A stretch of DNA of 64,000 bases, taken from NCBI RefSeq assembly GCF_023208015.1, contig NZ_CP051627.1, positions 1,736,001 to 1,800,000 of the forward strand, written 5' to 3'. Within the stretch, counting starts at the first letter, position 1. The number at the start of each line of letters is the position of its first letter. Under the pieces are notes generated by a model. That model did no database searches and was not told the DNA's origin. It saw only the letters and a list, made by a program, of their open reading frames with translations. This DNA is from Thermobifida alba. GTDB lineage: Bacteria; Actinomycetota; Actinomycetes; Streptosporangiales; Streptosporangiaceae. The position numbers and the translations under genes are program-made. Shown here one piece after another: positions 1 to 7,767 of the stretch.

Positions 1-633
1 GTCCTGCCCGTTCTCGCTGTCCAGGCGCACCACGAGGGGGCCGCCGAAGGGCTGGCGTTCCACGAGTTCGACGCGCATGCCGATGCTGATCTGCTGGCTG
101 GCCAGGTAGCGCAGCAGGGCGGGGTCGGAGTCGTTGACGCGCACGATGACGCCTCCGCTGCCGGGTTCCAGCCGGGCCAGCAGGCGGGTCTCGCGGGTGA
201 GGATGCGGCCGTCGCTGGTGGGGATGGGGTCGCCGTGCGGGTCGACGGTGGGGTGTCCCAGGTGTTCGGCGATGCGCTCCACGAAGCGGTCGGAGACGAC
301 GTGTTCGAGGACCTCGGCCTCGTCGTGGACCTCGTCCCAGGAGTATCCGAGCGCCTCGACCAGGTACAGTTCGATCAGCCGGTGGCGGCGCAGCACGGCC
401 AGGGCGACCTTGTCCCCGGTGGGGGTCAGGCGCACGTCGCCGTAGCGCTGGTGGTCGACCAGTCCCAGCTCACCGAGTTTGCGCAGCATGCCCGAGACCG
501 AGGAGTTGGAGATCGCCAGCCGTTCGGCGACCCGGGAGATGGTGACCGGGCCGCTTCCGCGCTCCTGCAGGTCGTAGATGACCTTGACATAGTCCTCGAC
601 CGACGTCGACGGCCGATTCGCAACAGTCGCCAT
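1..633 (-). CDS. DtxR/MntR-family metal-dependent repressor (3' end cut off)
   Basis: Open frame from ATG at 631-633 to the first base of the window, so 211 residues are present and the last few are missing. N-terminal winged helix (about residues 12-75), central dimerisation/metal domain (75-145) and an SH3-like FeoA-type C-terminal domain (from about 160) match the DtxR/IdeR family. The ligand positions are those of manganese sensors: Asp14 stands where iron-type DtxR has Met10, and Glu107 where it has Cys102; Glu110, His111 and His103 are kept. I therefore infer Mn(II) sensing and repression of Mn uptake genes, acting in the cytoplasm on DNA. No Shine-Dalgarno; TAGCGT at 640-645 lies 6 bases before the ATG, suggesting a leaderless mRNA. 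A CGAT/ATCG dyad (635-648) overlaps it and may be an autoregulatory operator. Confidence 0.88.
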   Translation of the reverse strand, partial: MATVANRPSTSVEDYVKVIYDLQERGSGPVTISRVAERLAISNSSVSGMLRKLGELGLVDHQRYGDVRLTPTGDKVALAVLRRHRLIELYLVEALGYSWDEVHDEAEVLEHVVSDRFVERIAEHLGHPTVDPHGDPIPTSDGRILTRETRLLARLEPGSGGVIVRVNDSDPALLRYLASQQISIGMRVELVERQPFGGPLVVRLDSENGQD

Positions 634-833
634 ACGATCACGCTATCGCGTTCCCCCTGGAAAGTCCGGGGTTCGTTGCCACGCGGGGGCCCCACGGGGC
701 CCATCCGGCCGCTGAACCGGTTTGGTTAATTTTTCCACCACCTCTCCCCCGCCACCCCGGGCGTGATCTGCGGCTTTCCGGCCACCCGAAACCCCGCGGG
801 CCTTCCGGTGCGTCATTTGCGGGTGACGATCTG

Positions 834-862
834 TTGACATTGGCCGTGATCCGTATCACGAT
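834..862 (+). promoter_or_regulatory. Promoter of the LPMO gene
   Basis: Exact -35 hexamer TTGACA at 834-839, then a 17-base spacer and a weak -10 (CACGAT, 857-862; A and final T match). It sits directly upstream of the CelR box at 881-894, as expected for a repressed promoter. The -35 is clear; the -10 assignment is uncertain. Confidence 0.55.
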
Positions 863-880
863 TCTAGTACCAACCCCCTC

Positions 881-894
881 TGGGAGCGCTCCCA
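881..894. promoter_or_regulatory. CelR operator (perfect 14-bp palindrome)
   Basis: TGGGAGCGCTCCCA, identical to the operator described for the LacI-family cellulase repressor CelR of Thermobifida fusca, which is released by cellobiose. Lies between promoter and LPMO start, so binding should block transcription. Confidence 0.92.
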
Positions 895-920
895 GTTCCT
901 TTCCGCATCCATCCCCATCC

Positions 921-934
921 CGGGAGCGCTCCTG
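921..934. promoter_or_regulatory. Second, imperfect CelR-like box
   Basis: CGGGAGCGCTCCTG keeps the GGGAGCGCTCC core and differs from the perfect box in three outer bases. Its centre is 40 bp downstream of the first box, about four helical turns, which would allow cooperative or looped binding. Confidence 0.6.
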
Positions 935-1044
935 GCAGGGGGAGACGATTCCGGACGTCCCATGACGCTCCGGACCCGGTCGCCGCGGCCAGCCCCCACA
1001 GGCCGCGGCGATCCCAGTCCCAACGTCTCTCAAGGAGTTCCACG

Positions 1045-2367
1045 GTGAGAATGAAAAGCCGGCTCGCCGCTCTCGGCGCGCTCGCTGGCTTGACCGCCAC
1101 CCTCGCCGCAGTCGTACCGGCCGAGGAGGCCTACGCACACGGCGCGATGACCTACCCCGCCACCCGCAGCTACCACTGCTACGTCAACGGCATCGAGGGC
1201 GGCGTCGGCGGCGGCCTCGCGCCCACCAACCCCGCCTGCCAGAACCTGCTCGCGGAGAACGGCAACTACCCCTTCTACAACTGGTTCGGCAACCTGATCA
1301 GCGACGCCGGCGGCCGGCACCGCGAGATCATCCCCGACGGCCAGCTGTGCGGCCCCCACCCGCAGTTCAGCGGGCTGAACGCGGTCAGCGAGCACTGGCC
1401 CACCACCACGCTGCAGGCCGGAAGCACCATCACCTTCCAGTACAACGCGTGGGCGCCGCACCCCGGCACCTGGTACCTGTACGTCACCAAGGACGGCTGG
1501 GACCCCAACAGCCCGCTGGGCTGGAACGACCTGGAGCCCGTCCCGTTCGACCAGGTCACCAACCCGCCGATCCGTCCCGGCGGCCCCGAGGGCCCGGAGT
1601 ACTACTGGGACTCCACGCTGCCCAACAAGTCGGGCCGCCACATCATCTACTCGATCTGGCAGCGCTCCGACAGCCCCGAGGCCTTCTACGACTGCACCGA
1701 CGTGATCTTCACCGGCGGCAGCGACGGCGGCAACCCGGGCAACCCCGGCACCCCGGGTGACACCGAGGCGCCCACCGCGCCCGGCACCCCCGTCGCCGGC
1801 ACGCTGAACGGCACCTCCGCCCAGATCAGCTGGCCCGCCGCCAGCGACAACGTCGGCGTCACCGAGTACACCGTCCACGACGCCGCCACCGACGCGGTGC
1901 TGGCCACCACCCGGAACACCAGCGCCACCCTGACCGGGCTGACCCCCGACACCAGCTACTCGGTCTACGTCGTGGCGCGCGACGCGGCGGGCAACACCTC
2001 CAGCCCCTCACCGACGCTGACCTTCAACTCCGGCAGCGCCCCCGCCACCTCCTGCGAGGTCGAGCTCGACGTCCCCACCTCCTGGTACGGCGGATTCACC
2101 GCGCAGGTGCGCATCTACAACGGCGGCCACGAGTCCATCGACGGCTGGGAGCTGACGTGGGACTTCACCAACGGTGAGACCCTCGCCCAGGCGTGGAACG
2201 CCACCGCGCAGCAGTCCGGGACCACGGTGACCGCCACCAACGTCTCGTGGAACAGCACCATCCCGCACCACGGCTCGGTGGAGTTCGGCTTCAACGCCGA
2301 CGCCCCGAACGGCGCGGGCACCCCCGAGAACTTCGCGCTCAACGGAAGCCCCTGCTCCGTGGCCTGA
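1045..2367 (+). CDS. Secreted AA10 lytic polysaccharide monooxygenase with FnIII and CBM2 domains
   Basis: 440 residues. Start GTG at 1045 has AAGGAG (1032-1037) at ideal distance; an ATG two codons later is too far from it. Signal peptide 1-31 ends in AYA, so the mature protein begins with His32, the N-terminal copper ligand; His139 (in APHPGTW) is the second histidine-brace ligand. AA10 domain about 32-230, Gly/Pro linker, fibronectin type III domain about 241-330, and a family 2 cellulose-binding module from about 337 to the end with the usual terminal Cys pair. Copper-dependent oxidative cleavage of crystalline cellulose or chitin outside the cell. Architecture and operator match T. fusca E8 (LPMO10B). 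Repression by CelR through the two boxes upstream is expected, with induction on cellobiose. Confidence 0.95.
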   Translation: MRMKSRLAALGALAGLTATLAAVVPAEEAYAHGAMTYPATRSYHCYVNGIEGGVGGGLAPTNPACQNLLAENGNYPFYNWFGNLISDAGGRHREIIPDGQLCGPHPQFSGLNAVSEHWPTTTLQAGSTITFQYNAWAPHPGTWYLYVTKDGWDPNSPLGWNDLEPVPFDQVTNPPIRPGGPEGPEYYWDSTLPNKSGRHIIYSIWQRSDSPEAFYDCTDVIFTGGSDGGNPGNPGTPGDTEAPTAPGTPVAGTLNGTSAQISWPAASDNVGVTEYTVHDAATDAVLATTRNTSATLTGLTPDTSYSVYVVARDAAGNTSSPSPTLTFNSGSAPATSCEVELDVPTSWYGGFTAQVRIYNGGHESIDGWELTWDFTNGETLAQAWNATAQQSGTTVTATNVSWNSTIPHHGSVEFGFNADAPNGAGTPENFALNGSPCSVA

Positions 2368-2386
2368 CGGTTCTCCTCCCCGGGAT

Positions 2387-2419
2387 CGGTGACGGCGGGC
2401 CCCCTCCCCTCCGTCACCG
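2387..2419. terminator. Hairpin between convergent genes
   Basis: CGGTGACGG (2387-2395) pairs perfectly with CCGTCACCG (2411-2419) across a 15-base loop, between the LPMO stop and the PabAB stop (it overlaps the latter by a few bases). Probably a bidirectional terminator; no U-tract. Confidence 0.5.
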
Positions 2420-4555
2420 GCCCCCGAGCCCGTCCCGGTGGTGAGCCGGGGCGGGCTCCCGCCGTTCCAGGGCCCGCAGCGGAACGGCCGCCTTGAGCAG
2501 CATCTCGTCGTGCTCGCGCTCCGGCACCGAGTCGAGCACGACCGCGCCTCCCGCACCCACCGTCAGCTCCCCGCCGTGGCGCACGGCCGCGCGGATCACC
2601 ACGCTCAGGTCGGCCGTCCCCGAGTACGACAGGTAGCCCAGCGCCCCCGAGTACACCCCCCGGGCGCTGGTCTCCAACCGGTCCAGGATCCGCATGGTGC
2701 GCTTCTTGGGCGCCCCCGTCATCGAACCGGGCGGAAAGCACGCGGTGACCGCGTCCACCGCCGAGCGGTCCGGACGCAGCCTCCCGCGGACGGTGGAGAC
2801 CAGCTGGTGCACCGTGGCGTAGGACTCGACGGCCAGGAACGCGGGCACCTCGACGCTGCCCACCTCGCAGACCCGTCCCAGGTCGTTGCGGAGCAGGTCC
2901 ACGATCATCAGGTTCTCCGCCCGCGTCTTGGGGTCGCGCAGCAGCGCCTCCCTGCTGCGCGCGTCGCGCCCGGGGTCGCCGTGGCGCGGCGCGGTGCCCT
3001 TGATCGGCCGGCTCTCCGCGCTGCCGTCCCACCCCACGCGCAGGAAGCGCTCCGGGGAGGCGCTGTACACGGCGGTCTCCCCCAGGTGCAGCAGCGCCGC
3101 GTAGGGGGCCGGGTTGGCGCGGCGCAGCCGCCGGTAGAAGGCCGTGCCGTCGGCGGGGGCGGGCAGCCGCACCCGGTTGGTCAGGCAGATCTCGTAGCTC
3201 TCCCCCGCCGCCAGTTCGCCCAGGCACTCCTTGACGTCGGCCAGGTACCCGGCGCGGGAGCGCTCCGCGGCGCCCGCCGGGTCCACCCCCCGCACCGCGG
3301 GCACCCCGGGCACGGGACGCAGGTCGGCCAGGGCCCGCTCGGTCGCCTCCAGCCACTCCTCGTCCCCGTCGGCGGCGACCAGGTAGGTGCGGTCGGCGAC
3401 GTGGTCGACCGCCACGAACCGGTCGCAGCGCAGCCACACCGCGTCGGGGGTGGCGGCGCGGTGCGCGGCCGCGCCGCCGCAGTCGGCCTTGAGCTCGTAG
3501 CCGAGGTAGCCGACGTAGCCGCCGGCGAAGTCGAAGGGCAGCCCGGGGTGGGCGGCGGGGACGGGGGCCACCCGCGCGGCGAGCACGTCGAAGACCGTGC
3601 CCGCCTCCTCGCCGACCGTGCCGTCGGCGCGGCGCACCCGCACCGCGCCGTCGCCCACCCGGTAGGTGAGCACCTCGCCGTGCGGGCCGTCGAGGCCGCC
3701 CAGGAACGAGAACCGCGCGGTGCCGCCGACGAGGCTGCTGTCCAGCCAGAAGGCGTACTCCCGCCGCGCGTAGCACGCCAGGAACACCGCCTCGGTGTCC
3801 AGGGCGCGCTCCAGGACCCGGAAGCGCAGCGTCCCGGGGCGCGGTCGGCGCCCGCCCGCGGATGCGGTCCGCGTGTCCCGGCGTCCCGGCGGGACGCCGG
3901 GTGCGCGCCCCGCCCCGGCCCGCGCACCGCCGCGCCGCTCGGCGGCTCCCCCGGGGCGTCCGGCGGCCAGTCGGCGGTGCTCTGCGGCCATGCGGGCGAA
4001 GTTGGCGACGAGGGTGCGGCCGTGCTCGCTGGCCACGGACTCGGGGTGGAACTGCACGCCCCAGTGCGGCAGGACGCGGTGGCGCAGCGCCATGACCACG
4101 CCGTCCTCAGCCCACGCGGTGGCTTCCAGGGCCTCGGGCAGCGGCGGGGCCACGCACAGCGAGTGGTAGCGCACCGCGGTGAAGTCCTGCGGGATGTCCG
4201 CGAACAGCGCGGAGCCGTCGTGGCGCACCCGGCTCAGGTGGCCGTGCCGGGGGGTGGGGGCCGCGGCGACCACGGCCCCGGCGTGGTGGGCGATGGCCTG
4301 GTGGCCCAGGCACACGCCCAGGACCGGCAGCCCCGGTGCGGCCAGCACCCGCGGACTCTGCCCCAGGTCGTCCGCGCGCCGCGGGGTGCCGGGGCCGGGG
4401 GAGATCACCGCGGCGTCGAAGTCGGCCGGTTCCAGGTCCCGCCAGCGCGGGTCGTCGTTGGTGAGGACCAGTGGTTCGGTGCCGAGCACCCCGGCGACCA
4501 ACTGGACGAGGTTGTAGGTGTAGGAGTCGTGGTTGTCCACGATCAGCACCCGCAC
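2414..4555 (-). CDS. pabAB: Fused aminodeoxychorismate synthase (PabA-PabB)
   Basis: 713 residues from the GTG at 4553-4555, chosen because GGAGG lies 7 bases upstream; the frame stays open nine codons further to another GTG without a good site. Residues about 1-190 are the glutamine amidotransferase half (oxyanion SPGPGTP, nucleophile Cys82 in VCLGHQ, His170/Glu172 in FHPES). The rest is the chorismate-using half, with PIKGT, the lysine motif of PabB rather than anthranilate synthase, and the C-terminal DLLRNDLGR and GSMTGAPK motifs. It makes 4-amino-4-deoxychorismate from chorismate and glutamine for folate; such single-chain fusions are common in actinobacteria, where some serve chloramphenicol-like p-aminophenylalanine pathways. 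No antibiotic genes are nearby, so folate supply is the likely role. Confidence 0.93.
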   Translation of the reverse strand: MRVLIVDNHDSYTYNLVQLVAGVLGTEPLVLTNDDPRWRDLEPADFDAAVISPGPGTPRRADDLGQSPRVLAAPGLPVLGVCLGHQAIAHHAGAVVAAAPTPRHGHLSRVRHDGSALFADIPQDFTAVRYHSLCVAPPLPEALEATAWAEDGVVMALRHRVLPHWGVQFHPESVASEHGRTLVANFARMAAEHRRLAAGRPGGAAERRGGARAGAGRAPGVPPGRRDTRTASAGGRRPRPGTLRFRVLERALDTEAVFLACYARREYAFWLDSSLVGGTARFSFLGGLDGPHGEVLTYRVGDGAVRVRRADGTVGEEAGTVFDVLAARVAPVPAAHPGLPFDFAGGYVGYLGYELKADCGGAAAHRAATPDAVWLRCDRFVAVDHVADRTYLVAADGDEEWLEATERALADLRPVPGVPAVRGVDPAGAAERSRAGYLADVKECLGELAAGESYEICLTNRVRLPAPADGTAFYRRLRRANPAPYAALLHLGETAVYSASPERFLRVGWDGSAESRPIKGTAPRHGDPGRDARSREALLRDPKTRAENLMIVDLLRNDLGRVCEVGSVEVPAFLAVESYATVHQLVSTVRGRLRPDRSAVDAVTACFPPGSMTGAPKKRTMRILDRLETSARGVYSGALGYLSYSGTADLSVVIRAAVRHGGELTVGAGGAVVLDSVPEREHDEMLLKAAVPLRALERREPAPAHHRDGLGGR

Positions 4556-4635
4556 AGCCGACCCTCCGTTCCCTGCCGCCACAGCGTTTCAGGGTACGCC
4601 CGCCCCTCCCGGGGGCCGACCGCCGGTCACGCCGT

Positions 4636-5245
4636 ATGACGCGCGCGTCACGGACCGGCGCGGCAGGGGACCGGTGGACGCCCGTCCCGTCCCCGACCGG
4701 CTGTCTGCCCCGCCCGACGGGTTCACCGCCGCCGACCCGGCTGACGGCCCGACCCGCCTCCGCACACCGAGCTGATCGACGGACGCCCCGTCCTGGTGGG
4801 CCCGCAGACACTCGTCCGCTCGCCGGTGCGGTCCCTGTCGGACACGGGACTGCGCCGGCACCTCCCCGCCCTGCGCGTCCGACGCGAGACGAGCGCGGCG
4901 CCGGAGCCGCGTCAGCGTCCCGGGCCCGACCTGCCGGTGGTCCGCGCCGCCGACGAGAGCACCGGGCAGCCCTCCCACCGCCCCGACGGGGTGGAAGTCG
5001 TCGTGGCGGCCGCCCCCGAATCGCGGGTGTGCGACCGGGAACGCGGGCCGCACCGGTACGCGGCTGCGGGCATCCCGCACCTCCGGCGGGCGGAGAACCT
5101 CTCGGGCGGACCGGCGGCCCACGGCCGCGAAACCCGACCCCGCCGCCTCGCCCACACGCTGACCGGGACGGTCCACGACCGGCGCGAACCGACCGTGCCC
5201 TCCGGCATCGCGATCGACCCGACCGGGAGCGACCGGCCCTGTGCC
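4636..5245 (+). pseudogene. Decayed Uma2-family (DUF820) endonuclease-like gene
   Basis: No intact frame, but two frames together read like an actinobacterial Uma2 protein. Around 4705-4740 one frame gives RLSAPPDGFTAAD; then near 4750 the reading shifts by one and continues as PPPHTELIDGRPVLVGPQ (from about 4758), PRQRPGPDLPVVRAAD, ESRVCDRERGPHRYAAAGIPH and finally VPSGIAIDPT (to about 5225). In living members the segments before and after the DRE motif carry catalytic Glu and Lys (VEVVSPES, ERKP); here they read VVVAAAPES and ERGP, so the active site is gone as well. It fills the otherwise empty 740 bases between pabAB and the MerR gene. Family assignment is from remembered motifs. Confidence 0.7.
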
Positions 5246-5324
5246 CGGGCCCCGGAGTCGTGCGGCGGCGGCGACGCGGAGCCGTCTGTACCGTTGGGGG
5301 AGATCTTGGTGAGGAGGTGGTCCG

Positions 5325-5735
5325 GTGGGCAGGGACCACATGCAGATCGGCGAGGTGGCCGAACGCACGGGCCTGTCGCTGCGCACGATCCGCTACTACG
5401 GCGAGGTGGGCCTGGTCGAGCCGTCCGCGCGGTCCAGGGGAGGTTTCCGCCTCTACACCGAGTCCGACGTGGCGCGGCTGCTGCTGATCAAGCGGATGAA
5501 GCCGCTGGGGTTCAGCCTGGAGGAGACCCGCGACCTGCTGGACACCCTCGACCGGCTCGAATCCGGTGCGGCCGACGAGGGGGAGCGCGCCGAACTGACC
5601 GCGCGGCTCGACCGGTTCGAGGAGGCGGTCGAGGCGCGCTGCGCCGCGCTGCGCGAGCAGCTGGCCATGGCGGAGGAGTTCGGCGACCGGCTGCGCGAGC
5701 GGCGCGCTGCCACCGTCGGCCGGCCCCGCGCGTGA
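5325..5735 (+). CDS. MerR-family transcriptional regulator
   Basis: 136 residues; GTG start at 5325 with GAGGAGG (5311-5317) seven bases upstream. Winged helix-turn-helix at about residues 6-75 (QIGEVAERTGLSLRTIRYYGEVGL, in two parts, is the classic MerR signature), then a dimerisation coiled coil to about 125. Only one cysteine (Cys106), so a metal-thiol sensor is unlikely. Members bend promoters with 19-20 bp spacers. The next gene downstream on the same strand encodes a SulP transporter, and two copies of a CTAC-N12-GTAG dyad lie in between, so control of that transporter is likely; ligand unknown. Confidence 0.85.
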   Translation: MGRDHMQIGEVAERTGLSLRTIRYYGEVGLVEPSARSRGGFRLYTESDVARLLLIKRMKPLGFSLEETRDLLDTLDRLESGAADEGERAELTARLDRFEEAVEARCAALREQLAMAEEFGDRLRERRAATVGRPRA

Positions 5736-5782
5736 GGGCCGGAGCCCCGCCGGTCCCCGGTCCCGTGTCCGTCCGGCCCCGA

Positions 5783-5816
5783 CGCCCTCGCTACTCTCAT
5801 GCAGGGGTAGAGTTCC
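5783..5816 (+). promoter_or_regulatory. Dyad/promoter element, copy 1
   Basis: CGCCCT (5783-5788), CTAC-N12-GTAG (5791-5810) and TAGAGT (5808-5813) followed by TCC. The 19-base gap between the possible -35 and -10 is the spacing used by MerR-activated promoters. Confidence 0.4.
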
Positions 5817-5942
5817 TGGCCGGGAGTCCGGTGCCGCTTCCGACGCGTACCCGCCGGACTCGCGCGGCGGCGCGGACGACCGCGCCGCCGCGCCACGCCC
5901 GCCGTCGGCGACGGGACCGTGAGGCCCCTCTCACCCCACCAC

Positions 5943-5976
5943 CGCCATCCCTACAGTGACGTAAGGGTAGACTTCC
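5943..5976 (+). promoter_or_regulatory. Dyad/promoter element, copy 2
   Basis: Same layout exactly 160 bp after copy 1: CGCCAT (5943-5948), CTAC-N12-GTAG (5951-5970), TAGACT (5968-5973), then TCC. Nearest promoter candidate to the SulP gene. Confidence 0.42.
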
Positions 5977-6215
5977 GGGGCACTGACCGTCCGGAGCCCT
6001 CTGACCTCTGACCAGCGCCGGATCCGCGGCCTCCGAACAGCGCCGTTCGCGCCCGGATGCTCCGGCGCGTCCCGCCCGGCACGACGACCTCCACGGGAGA
6101 GGCGCCCCGGCACCGCCCGACGCGGCGGAGCGCGCCCCGAACTCCGGCTGCCCTGCACCGACCTGACCGCTCAGGCTGCCCGTGTCCGGGCCGCCCAGCA
6201 CGAGATTGGCGTTCC

Positions 6216-7706
6216 TTGAACCTCCCACGAGTTCTCCGGCTGCGCCGGCGACCCGCCCTTCCTCCGCTGTCCACGGTACGCACCGAGGTCCTGGCGGGTC
6301 TCGTCGTCGCGCTCGCGCTGATCCCCGAGGCGATCTCGTTCTCGATCATCGCCGGAGTCGACCCCAGCGTCGGCCTGTTCGCCTCCTTCACCATGGCCGT
6401 GGTCATCTCCGTGGTGGGCGGCCGTCCCGCGATGATCTCCGCGGCGACCGGAGCGATCGCGCTGGTCGTGGCGCCGCTGGCCCGCGAGTACGGGCTGGGC
6501 CACCTCGTCGCCGTGGTCATCCTCGGCGGGATCGTCCAGGTCGCCCTCGGCACGCTCGGGGTGGCGAAGCTGATGCGGTTCGTCCCCCGGTCGGTCATGG
6601 TCGGCTTCGTCAACTCGCTGGCCGTCCTCATCTTCCTGGCCCAGGTCCCCGAACTGCGCGACGTCCCCTGGATCGTCTACCCGCTGGTCCTGGCCGCGCT
6701 GGCGATCATGGTCCTCTTCCCGCGGCTGACCAGGGCCGTCCCCGCCCCGCTGGTGTCCATCGCGGCGCTGACCGCGCTGACGGTCGGCGCCGGCCTGGCC
6801 GTCCCCACGGTCGGCGACAAGGGGGCCCTACCCTCCTCCCTGCCGACGCCGGGCCTGCCCGACGTGCCGCTCACCCTGGACACCCTCACCCTCCTCGCCC
6901 CCTACGCGCTCGCGTTCGCGCTGGTGGGCCTCATGGAGTCGCTGATGACGGCCAAGCTCGTGGACGACATCACCGACACCCCCTCCAACAAGACCCGCGA
7001 GGCCGTCGGCCAGGGCATCGCCAACATCGTCACCGGCTGCTTCGGCGGCATGGGCGGCTGCGCGATGATCGGGCAGACCATGATCAACGTCAGGGCCTCG
7101 GGCGCCCGCACCCGGCTGTCGACGTTCCTCGCCGGAGTGTTCCTGATGGTGCTGTGCATCGTCTTCGGCCCGTGGGTCTCCCAGATCCCCATGGCCGCCC
7201 TGGTCGCCGTGATGATCACCGTGTCGGTCTCGACCTTCGACTGGCACTCCGTCGCCCCGGCGACACTGCGCCGGATGCCGGTCGGCGAGACCCTGGTCAT
7301 GGCGGTCACCGTGGCGGTCGTGGTGGCCACCCACAACCTCGCCGTCGGCGTCATCGTCGGCGTCGTCACCGCCACGGTCGTCTTCGCCCGCCGCGTCGCC
7401 CACCTGGTCGAGGTCTCCTCAGTGCCCGACCCCGACGGCCGGCACACCGTCTACGCGGTCACCGGCGAACTGTTCTTCGCCTCCAGCAACGACCTGGCCG
7501 ACCGGTTCGACTACGCCAACGACCCCGGCCACGTCATCATCGACCTGTCCGGCGCGCACATCTGGGACGCCTCCTCCGTGGCGGCGCTCGACGCGGTCGC
7601 CGCCAAGTACGCCGACCGCGGCACGACCGTGGAGATCGTCGGCCTCAACCCGCACAGCGCCCGCATCCACCGCGCCCTCACCGGCGAACTGGTCGCAGGC
7701 CACTGA
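6216..7706 (+). CDS. SulP-family anion transporter with STAS domain
   Basis: The frame is open from 6057, but homology to SulP proteins starts near the TTG at 6216 (reading (M)NLPRVLRL), giving 496 residues; the upstream part is Arg/Pro-rich and unlike protein. The start is uncertain since the ribosome site is weak. About ten to twelve membrane helices from residue 22 (EVLAGLVVALALIPEAISFS, the SulP entry helix) to about 395, with the conserved VGLMESLMTAKLVDD helix, then a cytoplasmic STAS domain (about 405-490, IIDLSGAHIWDASSVAAL). Such proteins move sulfate, bicarbonate or dicarboxylates with H+ or Na+. The upstream MerR gene suggests specific regulation; no carbonic anhydrase neighbour is present to favour bicarbonate. 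Confidence 0.88.
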   Translation: MNLPRVLRLRRRPALPPLSTVRTEVLAGLVVALALIPEAISFSIIAGVDPSVGLFASFTMAVVISVVGGRPAMISAATGAIALVVAPLAREYGLGHLVAVVILGGIVQVALGTLGVAKLMRFVPRSVMVGFVNSLAVLIFLAQVPELRDVPWIVYPLVLAALAIMVLFPRLTRAVPAPLVSIAALTALTVGAGLAVPTVGDKGALPSSLPTPGLPDVPLTLDTLTLLAPYALAFALVGLMESLMTAKLVDDITDTPSNKTREAVGQGIANIVTGCFGGMGGCAMIGQTMINVRASGARTRLSTFLAGVFLMVLCIVFGPWVSQIPMAALVAVMITVSVSTFDWHSVAPATLRRMPVGETLVMAVTVAVVVATHNLAVGVIVGVVTATVVFARRVAHLVEVSSVPDPDGRHTVYAVTGELFFASSNDLADRFDYANDPGHVIIDLSGAHIWDASSVAALDAVAAKYADRGTTVEIVGLNPHSARIHRALTGELVAGH

Positions 7707-7711
7707 ACCGT

Positions 7712-7745
7712 CTCCCGTGCGGCCCCGGCCGGGGCCGCACGGGAG
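7712..7745. terminator. Bidirectional terminator, 34-bp perfect palindrome
   Basis: TCCCGTGCGGCCCCGG is followed directly by its exact reverse complement between the convergent SulP and MFS stops. Very stable stem; no T-run, as usual at this GC. Confidence 0.75.
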
Positions 7746-7767
7746 GAGTCCCCGGGCACCGCCGCCC

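Larger units (their letters stand above)
5736..6215. other. 480-base intergenic stretch with duplicated dyad
   Basis: No credible gene. Holds the two promoter/operator-like copies described separately and a GC-rich, low-complexity stretch whose frames are Arg/Pro-rich. May be a long leader for the SulP gene. Confidence 0.5.

Noticed and set aside
715-722. AACCGGTT here and at 20276-20283, with AATCGGTT at 18509-18516
   Set aside because: Tempting as a shared LacI-type operator, but an 8-base GC-balanced palindrome recurs by chance and the downstream genes have no common theme.
2438-4639. 733-residue plus-strand open frame opposite pabAB
   Set aside because: Shadow of a high-GC coding strand; Arg/Gly/Val-rich with no domain, while the minus strand has a full PabAB.
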